Positions 31,653-42,819 are shown, counted from the stretch's first letter. The stretch is 64,000 bases of DNA from Bagarius yarrelli (GCA_005784505.1 VCAZ01000041.1:248501-312500); one strand, 5' to 3'. A program made the numbers and translations. Notes: generated by a model not told the origin, from the letters alone.

Positions 31653-32207
31653 ACAAATAATGATATGACTACAGCATACACATTGTGTGCCAACAATGAG
31701 ACATGTTTATGTGGGTATGATGGTGAGGTGTCTAGAAAATATAGTATACCATAAATTGTATAGCTTTAAATACACTTTGGGAAATGGATAATCGATAATA
31801 GTTAGATAATCAACCGGATTTTCCTTGTTTTTCTATTAAGAATCCAGCAGTTAATGAGATCAACATGTTCAGCAGTGGATTAAAGATGCAGTACCTTTGG
31901 ATTCGTATTAGTCACATGACCTCATCCTAGATTTCTAATTAAAAAATATATTTCTAGTCACTCATAACTTTGGATTAGTGACATTTTGTATTGGTTTTTT
32001 TTTTCGTTCTACCTAAAAATTGATTGGAAATAATTATTCTTTTTAAATTCTGCAAATATTAGTTACTAATATTATCTGGCGCTGTACAGTTTCGAAATCT
32101 TATTAACTTATTAGCCTTCACTGACTCATTCGCTTATTTTTTTCAAGCTGCTGATCTGGGAATAAATGGAAGAACATCACATATTAAAATTTACTTTAAC
32201 ATTTCAG

Positions 32208-32345
32208 GTATTTGGCAGATGCCCTTATCCACAGCGACTTACATTTATCTCATTTTTATCTGAATGAGCAGTTAATGAGTTAAAGGTCTTGCTCAACATT
32301 GGCAACTTAGTGGTGCTGGGAACCGAACACATGATCTTCCAACCA
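32208..32345 (-). mobile_element. SINE-A copy fused to Rep-F
   Basis: Tail 'TATTTGGCAGATGCCCTTATC', centre 'GTCTTGCTCAACATTGGC', 'GTGGTGCTGGGAACCGAAC'. It stops at 'CCAACCA' (32338-32344), the same SINE position at which Rep-F begins in the 29141-29373 copy. Confidence 0.8.
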
Positions 32346-32480
32346 CTGGTGCTGCAATTTTGGGCCTGATAAAAGAACAATAAAGTTTGTTCCTCCACAT
32401 CAAGCATATTACATTATTACATTACTGCTAGTACTGTTATTACTAATAATAATAAAAATCAATAGGGGGAGCTAAAGTGC
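32346..32480 (+). repeat. Rep-F copy
   Basis: 'TTTTGGGCCTGATAAAAGAAC' at the left and 'GAGCTAAAGTGCATGAG' at the right, with an ATT-rich middle. The SINE head does not resume after it. Confidence 0.6.
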
Positions 32481-32937
32481 ATGAGTAATTAACCCACCCA
32501 CACCCCCCCCATCCAATCAGTCTGATAATCCTTTATAAAGAAAACATTTAATAAACAAAATCATATTTATTTGCTTCCCAAATTTATCTTTTTTCTCCCT
32601 TGACATGTTTTTTCTATTTATTCGCGTAAGCTTTTAGTGTTTCACAAGTGGGAACGTATCCAAATTAAGCTCAGAGTGGAGCAGTGAATGTTGTAAAAAT
32701 TCTAAAATTAATTTAGTAATTTGGTCCCACAGTGACCTCTGGCAAAATTCTGGACTTGGAACTATTTGAAATATTATTGAATTATTTTAATTAAGCGTAA
32801 AAGCTACACACTGAAAAGTTTTCATATTGCACTGTCAATTATCCTTTTGTCTGCTCCTCTGAGAGAATTTGTAAGTTTATCAGGTATCCAGGAAAAATTC
32901 TGTCACATGGGATTTGGGTTAAAGTTCGTAAAGGTGT

Positions 32938-33148
32938 TTATTTATCACATATAAATTACAGCACAGTAAAATATGTTTCTTCGCATATCAGAGTATAGAA
33001 AATTGGGTTCAGAGTGCAGGTTCAGCTATGATACTGGGCTCCTGGGGCAGGAAGGGTTAAAGGTCTTGCTCCAAACGGTGGCTCGAACTCAAGTCTTCCT
33101 GGTTGTCCAACCAACAACAACCTGGTGCCTTAACTATTTGAGCCAATA
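32938..33148 (-). mobile_element. SINE-D copy
   Basis: Tail reversed at 32938-32975 ('TATCACATATAAATTACAGC'), 'CTCCTGGGGCAGGAAGGG', B-box side 'GCTCGAACTCAAGTCTTCC', head 'CTTAACTATTTGAGCCAATA'. Full layout of the family, without any 5S block. Confidence 0.8.
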
Positions 33149-33664
33149 ACTTTTCAGTTGGTGTAACAGATTTACTACCGGAGTCCATTTTCAGGTGTTT
33201 ATTAAGCAATGCAGAAGCTTCAGGGTAAATAATCAAAACGTTAGAGAGGAAATTGCCATTTGTTTTTAAGGAGAAATCGAGAAAACCAATAAAAAATGAT
33301 ACAAAAAAATAGACCATTAACCAAAGAACAGAGAAACGATCCTGCTTATGAAACAGGACGATATCAGTATAAGGGCTTGATGGTAGCATGGTCTAAATGT
33401 CTTTCAAACAGGAAGTGATCTGGTCAAACAGGAAGTGGAGTTAGAATTCTGCTTAAGGCCTAGCTGGTGGAAAGATGAATAATGGACTGAAAGGGTTACG
33501 ACTGGCAACCTAAAAGTCCTACTTGATGTGGATGAGTTTCAATATGTTTGTCTGTCATTTGCTATGATGAGCTGCTTTACTTCCAATGTTTCCATGATAG
33601 CCTGGGGATTTACCAGTCTAACGTTCCAGGAACAAGACTTCAGTGAGACATGAAAGAATCACAT

Positions 33665-33775
33665 TAATTTTACATTTATATTACATTTTTTGGCATTTTG
33701 CAAGACCCTTGCTCGGGGGCCCAACATTGGCAGCTTGGTGGTGCTGGGAACTGAACACATGATCCTCCAATCAGC
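33665..33775 (-). mobile_element. SINE-A fragment
   Basis: 'ACCCTTGCTCGGGGGCCCAA' and 'GGTGCTGGGAACTGAACAC'; tail shortened, head absent. Confidence 0.75.
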
Positions 33776-33831
33776 CACGTATCCAAAGAATTTATCTCAT
33801 AATCTTTATCCATCTAATTAGTAGCAGATTA

Positions 33832-33904
33832 AGGGCTTTACCCAGAGGCTCAGCAGCGATAAGCAGTCCAACACCTTAACCACTCACTGACCTACTACTT
33901 CCCC
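33832..33904 (-). mobile_element. SINE-A head fragment
   Basis: 'TTTACCCAGAGGCTCAGCAG' then 'AGCAGTCCAACACCTTAACC' and 'CCTACTACTTCCCCC'. Confidence 0.7.
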
Positions 33905-34050
33905 CAAAGGGTGCAATTGTTTCAATTTCCAGCACCACCAAGCTGCCACTGCTGGACCTCTGGACAACCCTAAATTGCTAAATGAATAAAAAATAAGATA
34001 AATAAACGTGAGTAGCTTTGGATAAGGGTGTCCTAATTTCAGAAATTTAC
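33905..34050 (+). mobile_element. SINE-A copy, head to head with the previous one
   Basis: 'TTTCAATTTCCAGCACCACC', 'GCCACTGCTGGACCTC' and tail 'GAGTAGCTTTGGATAAGGG'. Almost abuts the reverse copy ending at 33904. Confidence 0.75.
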
Positions 34051-34220
34051 ATGGTGCCCTTTGGAGTTACAGGTCTGAAGGAATCTTGAAGAAGATCCAA
34101 CAGTCACCAGTACAATAAAGTATCTTCTGCTTCTTTGGGTTTGATTTGGTTTTTCTGGCCGTTTGCAGGCTTCCTGCTATGTTCTGAGGACATTTAGTAA
34201 AATGTAAATGATTAAATCAG

Positions 34221-34298
34221 CCAAATTATGGATACACTGGAGGAGATGATCAGGATGTTCTCGGAGCTCCATCAGGCTGATCTGTTCCCTGAATACAG
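34221..34298 (+). CDS. Candidate exon of an unidentified gene
   Basis: An open stretch translating as 'MDTLEEMIRMFSELHQADLF' followed by 'PEY', acidic and helix-like, with ATG at 34228. It ends CAG|GTCAGT (34299 onward), a good splice donor. ATCAG at 34216-34220 could be an acceptor, though its pyrimidine tract is poor; an in-frame TAA upstream of the ATG would also allow a first coding exon. As an internal exon it would be 78 nt, phase 1 to 2. I do not recognise the protein. No repeat covers it. A similar candidate at 62774-62824 is on the same strand, so one large-intron gene is conceivable. Confidence 0.3.
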
Positions 34299-34464
34299 GT
34301 CAGTCATTTCGATTTATTATAATCCATTTTTGAATTATTGGCATAATGCATCTAAGAAACAAAATAATTTAGTATGTTTTTGCTTTATTTTTAAGGTTTA
34401 TTATTATTGGCTGGTGGAAATAGGCTTTGCAGTACAATTGGTACAAACAGATATAGTTGTTTTC

Positions 34465-34669
34465 GACAGAGAGAGAGAGTGAGTAGAGACAGAGGAGAGG
34501 GGAGGGGAAGAGGGGAAATGAGAGAGGGAAAGAAAGTGGGGGAAAGCGAATGAGAGGGAAAGAGACAGGGGGGAAAGAAAAAGAGGGATAAAGAAAGACA
34601 GAGAGATAGATAGATAGAGACAAAGAGAGAGAGAGATAAAGAGAGACAGAGAGATAGATAGAGAGATGG

Positions 34670-34716
<47 letters not shown>
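34465..34716. repeat. Purine tract, GA-rich, about 250 bp
   Basis: The plus strand is almost only A and G, from GACAGAGAGAGAG at 34466 to a pure GA run at 34672-34714. The long Ser/Leu/Pro open frames on the minus strand come from this bias. Confidence 0.95.
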
Positions 34717-34720
<4 letters not shown>

Positions 34721-34879
34721 AGTATTCACAACATTTAAAAAACTGAATGTTTTTTGCTCACATTGATTTATTTATGAATTTTATTATACAATATATTTAA
34801 TTTGAACTGCAAAAGATTCATTTCATTCCTTTTATCAGTTCACTTTAAAGCCTGAATACAAACAGATCAACTAAAAAAA

Positions 34880-35050
34880 CCCGTAATTCCACCTGAATCT
34901 CCATCAGCCACTGATTCAGCTCATTAAAATAAGATCAACGCTAATTTGTTCATCTGCTTTTCACCAAAAAAACCCTTCATAAATAAAAGAGCAGCGAGCT
35001 GATTAACCGAATCGATGTTCAGTCCTTCTGTTGCTTGTTTACGGATCTGA
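34880..35050. promoter_or_regulatory. Candidate conserved noncoding element
   Basis: Repeat-free stretch with homeodomain-like sites ('CGTAATTCC', 'CGCTAATTTG', 'CGAATCGATGTTC'). Support is motif content only. Confidence 0.15.
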
Positions 35051-35163
35051 TTTTAATGACATTATTTTTATTTCCTTTTTTTTTAAAACAATAAAATATA
35101 AAATCCTTCTCTGAAAAAATTACCCAAATGAATAAAACAAAATTAAACAGAACACACACTAAC

Positions 35164-35250
35164 TGTGGGAGGTGGTAGCACAGTGGTTAAGGTGTTGAAC
35201 TGTTAACTGGAAGATTGTGGGTTTAAATCCCATTACCACCAATTTCAATA
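35164..35250 (+). mobile_element. SINE-A head only
   Basis: A box 'GGTAGCACAGTGGTTAAGG', B box 'GGGTTTAAATCCCATTACC', then ordinary sequence. A 3'-truncated SINE is unusual for target-primed insertion and suggests later deletion. Confidence 0.85.
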
Positions 35251-35564
35251 TAGTTTTTTTGTTTATTTTTGGACTCCTGTATTTAGGTAATAATGATGCT
35301 GTATTAATAATTAATTGTTTAGTTGTGTTTGCTGTGAGGGAGTTAAATGACTGATTGTCATTCTTAGGAATAAAAATGTATGTTTAGTTTAGTGCTGTTG
35401 TTATTGTTGGATCACAAACAGATTAAAAAAAAACAATCAATAAAAATTATTTCTGCATATCGATTATCGCTCACATCAACATGCAAATAATCGAAATCTG
35501 TATCGTTAAATTAATATCGGTTGGTCTCTAAATAATGTGCGATAGTTTCACTATTAAATACAAT

Positions 35565-36000
35565 TTTATTTCCTTTTCCTTCTCTTTTTTCACTTTTTTC
35601 TCTCATTGCTCTCTTTTTCTCTCTTTGCGCTCTCTCTCTTTACCCTCTTTTTGCTCTCTCTTATTCTCAATTTTTTCTTTCCTCTCTTTTTCTATCTCTG
35701 CACTCTTTTTTCTCTCTCTGCTTTTTTTTGCTCTCTCTTTGCACTCTGCTTTTTTTCTCTCCCTCTCTTTACTCTCTCTTTGCCCTTTTTTTCCTCTGTC
35801 TTTGCTCCCTTTAGCTTTCTCTTTTTTTTCTCTTTTTGATCTCTTTTTCTCTGTCTTCACTCTCTCTTTTTCTCTCTCTTTGCGATCTCTTTTCTCTCTC
35901 TCTCTCTTTGCACTCTTTTTTTTCTCTTTTCTCCCTCTTTGTTTTCGCTCCCTTTTTCCTTGCTCTCTATTACTTTGCTACTTTATTAAATACAGTTTGA
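35565..36000. repeat. Pyrimidine tract, CTCTTTTT-rich, about 430 bp
   Basis: The plus strand is nearly all C and T with occasional 'TTTGCACTC' words. It lies 850 bp from, and complementary in bias to, the purine tract at 34465-34716. Open frames of 163 and 85 codons here are low-complexity. Confidence 0.95.
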
Positions 36001-36119
36001 TTTTGTTTTTTTTTTGTTTTTTTTGAATAATCCAGGACTGGAGAGTTAAAAAAATAAAAAAATTCTGTTATCAAAATAATAAATCTGTTTAGCTGCTGCG
36101 CTGAAAATAAAGGAAATGA

Positions 36120-36345
36120 ATTTAAAGCGATTCCCGAACAGACGTAACACTGACCTTCGAATTGATTAGTGTTTTTCTCCCGCTTCCAGTCGTGACCTTG
36201 CTACAGGACAGCGTGAGGTCCGGCTCACCCTGCAGGCTGGAGCGTTAATTACATTTTCAACTCATTAAACAACACTGATGTTTATCAAGTGGCCGAGGAG
36301 ATTAAACAGCAGTTAATTGACTAACATCCGGGCTGCTTTTTGCTT
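36120..36345. promoter_or_regulatory. Candidate conserved noncoding element, homeodomain sites
   Basis: No repeat resemblance; higher GC than flanks. It contains GCGTTAATTACATTTTC (36241) and GCAGTTAATTGACTAAC (36310), both with TAATTA/TAATTG cores, in balanced sequence such as 'CAAGTGGCCGAGGAGATTAA'. The look is that of developmental enhancers in vertebrates. A short frame ('VYQVAEEIKQQLID' then stop) crosses it, so a small terminal exon is an alternative. Confidence 0.3.
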
Positions 36346-37340
36346 CCTGCTGCTACGGGAGGATGAGTTTATAAATCAACATGGCTGCCGCTCTGGCTGT
36401 CGGTCAGCATTGGGTCGTTACGGGTCATTAGGTATCGTCTAACATCTGCTCTGAAGAATCTGAGTGTTTTATGGACAGAGCGGCTGTGATGGGGCCAAGA
36501 AAATGTCAATGAGGAAATAAATATTTAGAGGGAATAAAATATTAAAATAAAAAAAAAAATTAGCAATAATTTCAATACAAGGTAAAAACGAGTCTATTGG
36601 GAGATTTTAGTGTATTTTTTGAAAATAATCACAGATTTCTGCTTTCCTGTCCCAAACATACCGCGGGTAATAAAGGGGGTATTTAAAATTCCTGAAGTCA
36701 CAGAGGTGCCCTCTTACTTTTTCGACATACATGCTGGGTGTAATTAACTGTCCGTATTTCATCGTCTGTCATCAGTTTTCAAGTTTATTAAGAGAATATT
36801 GTCACTGAACCGTTTCTGTTCATTTTTGTGTTAGTTCGTCCTGCTACCTATACCGATAGAATCTAATCACTCAATAGCGACGCTCTTCTGCATACTTAGC
36901 TTTTCTAACTGCGCTTATTTCCGTTGCCCGTATAAGTGGCAGTGGCTGGTAAGAGACAGAAAAGGACAGTTTTATATTATTTTTTCTGTCAGTCTAATGA
37001 GAGCAGCTCTGTGGAGATTGACAGCAGGGGGTCGGGACTCCAGAGCAGCTTTTACCCACCGGAAGGTTTTATAACGCAGTCAGCGATAATTGGAAAGAAT
37101 CGCGTGAAAAGACGAGTCTGTGAACTTTATATTGGGTAAAAATTCAGAGCTGAAAATAAACACAACTTTTTTTTTTCCTATTCTGCATTATTTAGGTATA
37201 AATTATTAAAATCAACACACACACACACACACACACACCCTGGCAAAACCGGTAGAATCCAACCGATTAGAGATCATGCGCTGTACCTGTCTGATGTTCA
37301 GCTAAAAGTTTGTGGGTGTCACGACATCTACATCATCCAT
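36346..37340. other. Repeat-poor spacer
   Basis: A CA run at 37217-37238 and nothing else recognised. Confidence 0.35.
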
Positions 37341-37478
37341 CCATTCATTTATTTATTCATTCATTTATCTTTTATACCCGCTTATTCCCTAATTCGGGTT
37401 CACGGGGATCCGCTGGAGTCTATCCCAGCCGTATCTGAAAGGGTAAAGGGCAGGACAGGGACACCCTGGACAGGTCTC
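37341..37478 (-). mobile_element. SINE-B 3' fragment
   Basis: 'TTTATTTATTCATTCATTTA' tail, 'ACCCGCTTATTCCCTAATTC', 'GCTGGAGTCTATCCCAGC', 'CACCCTGGACAGGTCTC'. Confidence 0.8.
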
Positions 37479-38639
37479 ACGTTAAATATTTTTTCTTTAT
37501 TATGAATAAAGAAACTTGAACAATTTAAAATAGAATCACAATCAGTGAAACGGTTACTGGAACTTTCCATTCCATTCATTTCATAGCATAAAAACCCGCA
37601 AAACCTCAGATAGCAAATTATTCATTAGATTTTTAAAATGAATTAGAAAAAAGCCGAAATTGTTTGTTTTTTACAAGCCAGTCGAAAATATTGAATACCT
37701 GGATATTTCAGCTAATAATGTTCAGAGACAAAAATAAGACGTGTTGCGTGTTAAGGTCACGTTAGAATTAACGGGAAATTATACTTTCTGCTTAGAATAT
37801 TATTAAACTGAGGAAGTAAAAATCTCAGTCGGCTGCAAAATTGTCTCAGCACAAATATAAACATGGAAAAAAAAATCTGCATGAGTTTACAATTATTGTC
37901 TGAATTCATTTATCCATCTGTTGGATATAACACACACACACTTACACATACACACACAGAGATATACACACAAACGCTTGAGGGACTCGTTGAGAGATAG
38001 TCGGAGTCTAATGGAGTTCTGGGAGGGAGGAGACGAACGCTCTATCTCTTCCTCGCAGCCGTCCTCTATCCTCCACTCAGACTTGTCTCATTAGCGCACA
38101 GCCGAGATGTTCCTCACTCTCCAGATTAGAAAAACACGCTGTTCACACAATACCGGAGCACAAACACGCCTGTCTGATGCCCTCAGCCATTAAAACAAAA
38201 GACGGCGTTAAAACAAATGGGAAGCTTCAGACAGAGTCACACACAAAACTTCCAGCTCCTTCTAACGGAGCTCCAGATGTTAGCGACTCCTCACAGCTGT
38301 GGGAGCTGATCTGGCCGGCAGGTCTGGGTTCTGCCCCCAGAGGGGCTGCACCCAGAGGAATGTTCTGGATATAGCATCAACTGCAGGGCATGCTGAGGGT
38401 GAGACTCCTGAACCAACTCAGCTGTTATACCTGTCTGTGAGCCGGAGGATCATGGGTAAGTTTCTGCTTTAGGTTAAAGGTAAAGACATAGAGAGAGATT
38501 AACTCTGCTAACTTTAACAAAAGATTAAAATTATAAAAGGGTGAATTTATAAAACACTCAGAAAATTATTTTATTTTATTTTATTTTTGTTCAAATTAAT
38601 TTCTAAGTACTAGAAGATTTGGCACATTTCCAGAAATGT

Positions 38640-38642
<3 letters not shown>
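37479..38642. other. Repeat-poor stretch, GC-richer from 37960 to 38460
   Basis: From 37960 to 38460 the sequence is GC-richer and free of known repeats, with a 65-codon plus-strand frame at 38177-38374 that shows no motif. Possible conserved noncoding DNA. Confidence 0.2.

Positions 38643-38680
<38 letters not shown>
38643..38680. repeat. 38-bp oligo-T run
   Basis: Uninterrupted T followed by ACATTTAATA. It could be the poly-A end of a minus-strand retroposon, but no element is recognised beside it. Confidence 0.9.
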
Positions 38681-38683
<3 letters not shown>

Positions 38684-38825
38684 TTTAATATATTATTTAT
38701 TTTCTTCTTTTGTTGGATCATTTTATTATATTAAATTGTGTTTATTTATATTATATTATTCTATTTCATTTTGTTTTTTATTTAATTCATTTTTATTATT
38801 TAATTTATAATACATAATACATCAC

Positions 38826-39183
38826 CGGGGTGAACAAGGACGTCCCACTCTGCCATAAAGACGTTCCAGCTGTTCTTAGAGGACTAATGATTTAAGTTGC
38901 TCACACACACAGTGTATCTACATAATTCCTGCTACCTGTTTTTCACCCAAATGAGGATGGGTTCTCTGTTGAGTCTGGTTCCTCTCAAGGTTTCTTCCTA
39001 TTTCCATCTCAGGGAGTTTTTTCTTGCCACCGTCGCCCCCGGCTTGCTCATCAGGGACAAACTGATTTCTGATTCATTTTATAATTTCTTATAATTTTCT
39101 TATTTCTTAATTGTGTAAAGCTGCTTTGTGACAATCACCATTGTAAAAAGCGCCAAACAAATAAAACTGAATTGAATTGAATT
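38826..39183 (+). mobile_element. L-tail, longest copy (LINE 3'-end-like)
   Basis: 'GGACGTCCCACTCTGCCATA', 'AATGAGGATGGGTTCTCTG', 'GAGTCTGGTTCCTCTCAAGG', 'TTGCCACCGTCGCCCCCGGC', 'AAGCTGCTTTGTGACAATC', 'AAAAAGCGCCAAACAAATAA', ending in ATTGA units. A short repeated tail of this sort is typical of CR1/L2-type LINEs; clade is not certain. Shorter copies: 14299, 20197, 23373, 29978, and within 54330 and 57715. Confidence 0.65.
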
Positions 39184-39470
39184 AATGTAATAAAATTGAC
39201 AAATATTTTATTTTAATTTATTTCTTATTTCATTTTATTTTGATGTATTTATTTATATTATAGTATCCTAAATTATTTGATTTAATTTAATTTGATTTAA
39301 TTTAATATTATTTAATTATATTAATAATTCAATACAAATAGTTTAACTTTATTATATAGATTATTTTCAAAAATGCAATAATATATATAAATAAAATTAT
39401 TAACAATTTTGGTCAATAAATAAATAAAATAAAAAAATTAAATAGTTATTCCCATAGAATTTATCTGTTT
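39184..39470. repeat. AT-rich low-complexity stretch
   Basis: Almost only A and T, with TTTAATTTGATT-like words. Confidence 0.7.
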
Positions 39471-39924
39471 GTATACTTTATATAATTTTTTGAATACTTT
39501 TCTTTCTGTTTTTTGTTTGTTTGTTTGTTTATTATTCTTATTTATTTATTTATTTATTTTTATGTTTATGATTTATGCTCTCTGTGTTTGTTGTATAATT
39601 TGGTACCAAACCAACACACTTTTACATTCCTGCCTATTTTTTTGCCTAAATTATTATTACTTTTACTTTACCTCTAAAATTGCACTTTAAAAAACAAACA
39701 GTAGTCAATTCAAGCTAAAATGCTACATTAGCATTTCCTGGCGTTTAATTTTTCAAGCTTCGGCATACAACTTTTTCGTCTGCAATAAAGATGATTTTAT
39801 CCTCGACGGTTTCCTGATGAATAATAAAAACAATAATAATCTTAATGAGTGAATAATCAGTCAGTCGCATCACCGCCGGTTTCAGTTCTGAGTGTTTTCT
39901 GCGTGTCATTATTTCGACTGTAAA

Positions 39925-39948
39925 AGAAAAGAAAAGAAAAGAAAAGAA
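39925..39948. repeat. (AAAAG)n microsatellite
   Basis: About five AAAAG units. Confidence 0.9.
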
Positions 39949-40387
39949 TACAAAAGCAGATGAACCATAAACCCTCCTAAAATTAGACACTTCTGCTCAT
40001 TTCTAAAAATGTAGAAAGATATTATAGTGAGAAATGCTTTCCCGAGGGCTCTTGTTTCTTGTGTTTTGTGTGTGTGTGTGTGTGTGTGCAGTCTCTCCGC
40101 GTCGCTGCCTTTTATAGCGTGGGATGTTTTCCTCTGGAGTTTTATTTGTTGGAATGGTAATTAGGGCAGACAATAGATCTCATTAAGACACGCGGTATCA
40201 CTCTAAAACATGAAGTAGTGTGTTGTATATCTGCTGAATGTTCCCCAGCGGGTATCAGACTATTCCGTTATCCAATCGGGTCGCCGGGCTACGACGGCAG
40301 AATCACAGCTGAAAATTCACTAGCTTTGTTTCTACACACACTTTTCATTCTATTTGAAAGTTTCTGATTCATACTTAATCTAACACT

Positions 40388-40915
40388 AGTATACACACTT
40401 ACACACACCTGTACACAATCTTACACGCATGTACATGATCTAACACACCTGTACACCATCTTAAACATCTGTACACAATCTTAGACACCTGTATGCAATC
40501 TAACACACCTGTACTCAATCTAACACACGTGTACGCAATTTTACACACCTCTACACAATCTAAGACATCTGTACTCAATCTAACACACCTGTACATAATC
40601 TTACACTCCTGTTACCTAATCTAACACACCATCTACAATCTAACAAACCTGTACTCAATCTAACACACGTGTACTCAATTTTACACACCTGTACACAATC
40701 TAAGACATCTGTACTCAATCTAACACACCTGTACATAATCTTACACTCCTGTACATAATCTAACACACCTCTACACAATCTAACAAACCTGTACGCAATC
40801 TTACACATCTGTACATCATCTTACACATCTGTACGCAATCTTACACACCTGTACACAATCTAACACACCTGTACACAATCTAACACACCTGTACTCAATC
40901 TAACACTGTACACGC
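40388..40915. repeat. 20-bp minisatellite, about 26 units
   Basis: Consensus unit TAACACACCTGTACACAATC with variants at a few positions (TTACAC, TAAGACATC, GTACTCAATC). Units 40509-40613 and 40649-40753 are nearly identical 105-bp blocks, showing a higher-order period of 140 bp (7 units). Because 20 is not divisible by 3, minus-strand frames cycle every 60 bp, giving 20-residue periodic peptides of no likely meaning. Confidence 0.95.
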
Positions 40916-41450
40916 TCGATATTTTTTGTATTAATCCTTAAATGAAAACAGAAATGCTGAACGAATGGATGCAGATGAATATAAACGTGTTCCAGAACTA
41001 ATTTCCACTCGACTCTGCACGGCGGTAAAAACGCTGTAATCGCTCCGGTCTATTTTTTGCGCGGAGTCGTAAACAGAAGGACTACAAATGCAGCTTTTTT
41101 TAATAATTGGATTATTAGCGCAGCAGGAGAGTTGAGCGTGAGAAACCCACCGCGGGATTCAGAAAGGGCGGAAGAGTTTCTTTCTTTTTTTTCTCTTGTT
41201 TTTTCTCTTTTTCTAAAGAAGGGAATCGTGTTTGTGGGTAAACAGATAAGTGAGTCACTGAGGCGGTGTTTCACTCTGTATTTGAGTTACACAACGTCGG
41301 TGTAAACCTAGAAATTAACTGCATTTTTTAAACTGTTCTAGTAAACATGGCAATTTACTCTGCATGCTAAAGAAAACACTAGCGCTTTAAACAGTGTTAC
41401 CTCAACCGAGCTGCAAAACAAAAACAAAGTAGACAACAAAAAACTCATTA

Positions 41451-41720
41451 CAGGGGTACCCTGACTTACGAGTGTCCCAACTAACGAGTTTTTTGAGATA
41501 CGAGTTGTCTCTCGGACTAATTTTTGCTTTGAGTTGTGAGCTAAAATTACGAAGCAGCTTCAGACACCCAACAGCTAGTTAGCGTAGCGAACGTAACATC
41601 CGGCCAGCATCCCGTGTCTCACTCGATAGCTAGTCAGACATGCTCCCTAGCAAGTGGAGTCGTCTAATCTCCAAGGCAAATGCTGTACATTATACCTAAT
41701 AAAACCAGTTTATTCTAGTA
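41451..41720. repeat. 'GACTTACGAGT' dispersed repeat, unclassified
   Basis: 'TACCCTGACTTACGAGTGTC', 'CTAACGAGTTTTTTGAGATA', 'GAGTTGTCTCTCGGAC' recall a vertebrate repeat whose text is built of 'CTTACGAG' words, thought to be a DNA transposon fragment. Right limit uncertain. Only one copy in this window. Confidence 0.4.
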
Positions 41721-41979
41721 CATCCTATTGTATTGTTTTTATACAATAATTAATATTTATACGCTTATTTTTCTTATTTGAAAAAACCATCGTTCACATT
41801 CTCTCGTGCTGTGAGAATGTGAATGATGCTTGGGTTCTGGTAAATGACAGCATCTGCACATGTCGTTCCTCTCAGATTTTATTAAACAGGAAATGTCTGC
41901 CATCATTAGCTACGTTCTTATACACTCGTCTCCTAATCACCTGTCAGCGGTTTCTGATCAGGATAAATGCCAAAAACAT

Positions 41980-42010
<31 letters not shown>

Positions 42011-42041
42011 TAGAGAAAAACAGAGACACAGAAAGACAAAA

Positions 42042-42072
<31 letters not shown>

Positions 42073-42094
42073 AACAGAAAAAGAGAGATAGAGC
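41980..42094. repeat. (GT)n then (GA)n microsatellites
   Basis: GT run at 41981-42004, then AGAGAGACAGAG purine tract to 42094. Confidence 0.95.
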
Positions 42095-42255
42095 GATTTT
42101 TAATTTTGAGTCTATAATTCCTGTTAATCAGACTCCCTGTGGAATTTCTGGAAAGTTCTGTTTATCTAATCTGACTGGGTGAATTGTATAATTCAGATGT
42201 TTGACAAAACAGATTAGAGACCAATTTTCACTATTCATTATTTGCATTGCATCCA

Positions 42256-42540
42256 TCTTGTTCTGTCCTCTGCATCCTTTTCACGCACGACCCACTAACC
42301 TCATGTCCTCATCCATCACATCCATATTCCTCCTCTTTGGCATTCCTCTTTGCCTCCTGCCTGCAATTCCATGTCTAACATCCTCCTACTGATATTTCCA
42401 CTATTCCTCGTCTACACATGTCCAAACCATCTCAATCTGTCCTTTCTGACTTTGTCCCCGGACATCTGTCTTTCTGACCTTTTCGTTCCTAAATCCTGTC
42501 CAAACCCGTCAATTTCAAGTAGAACCTCAACACCTGTCAT
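42256..42540 (-). mobile_element. RTE-like LINE 3'-region remnant
   Basis: Related to 3695-4075: 'CCTCATGTCCTCATCCATCA', 'CTCCTCTTTGGCATTCC', 'ACATGTCCAAACCATCTCAA'. On the minus strand 'RLRWFGHV' and 'SRRMLDMEL' recall the LINE C-terminus, with stops. The 3' tail part of the first copy is not seen. Confidence 0.65.
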
Positions 42541-42819
42541 ATTAATAAATTATTAGCTGTTTATTATCACATATATAACGCGCAAATAAATGTCTTTTAA
42601 TTCATTCATATATTTACCCCTTAATCCTACCCAATACTTAAACGGACCCTACTAACCGTTAATAAACAGCTAAATTAGAAGTGTATTGAGGCAGAAGTTT
42701 GATTTGTCTCACTCATACATCTATAATAACATCCACAAATCTGAAAAGATGTTTCTGCGAAGCAAATCATTTAAAAGTTTCTCATTTATTTGCACGAATC
42801 TTTACCTAAGGCCATATCT

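Noticed and set aside
34369..36026. Ser/Leu/Phe-rich and Lys/Glu-rich frames, up to 163 codons
   Set aside because: Products of purine or pyrimidine bias; open on several frames at once.
40399..40808. Periodic cysteine-containing frames with 20-residue repeats
   Set aside because: The 20-bp minisatellite read through three frames returns every 60 bp; no start, splice or composition support.
40388..40915. CRISPR array
   Set aside because: Units are contiguous 20-bp repeats without unique spacers, in a eukaryotic context.
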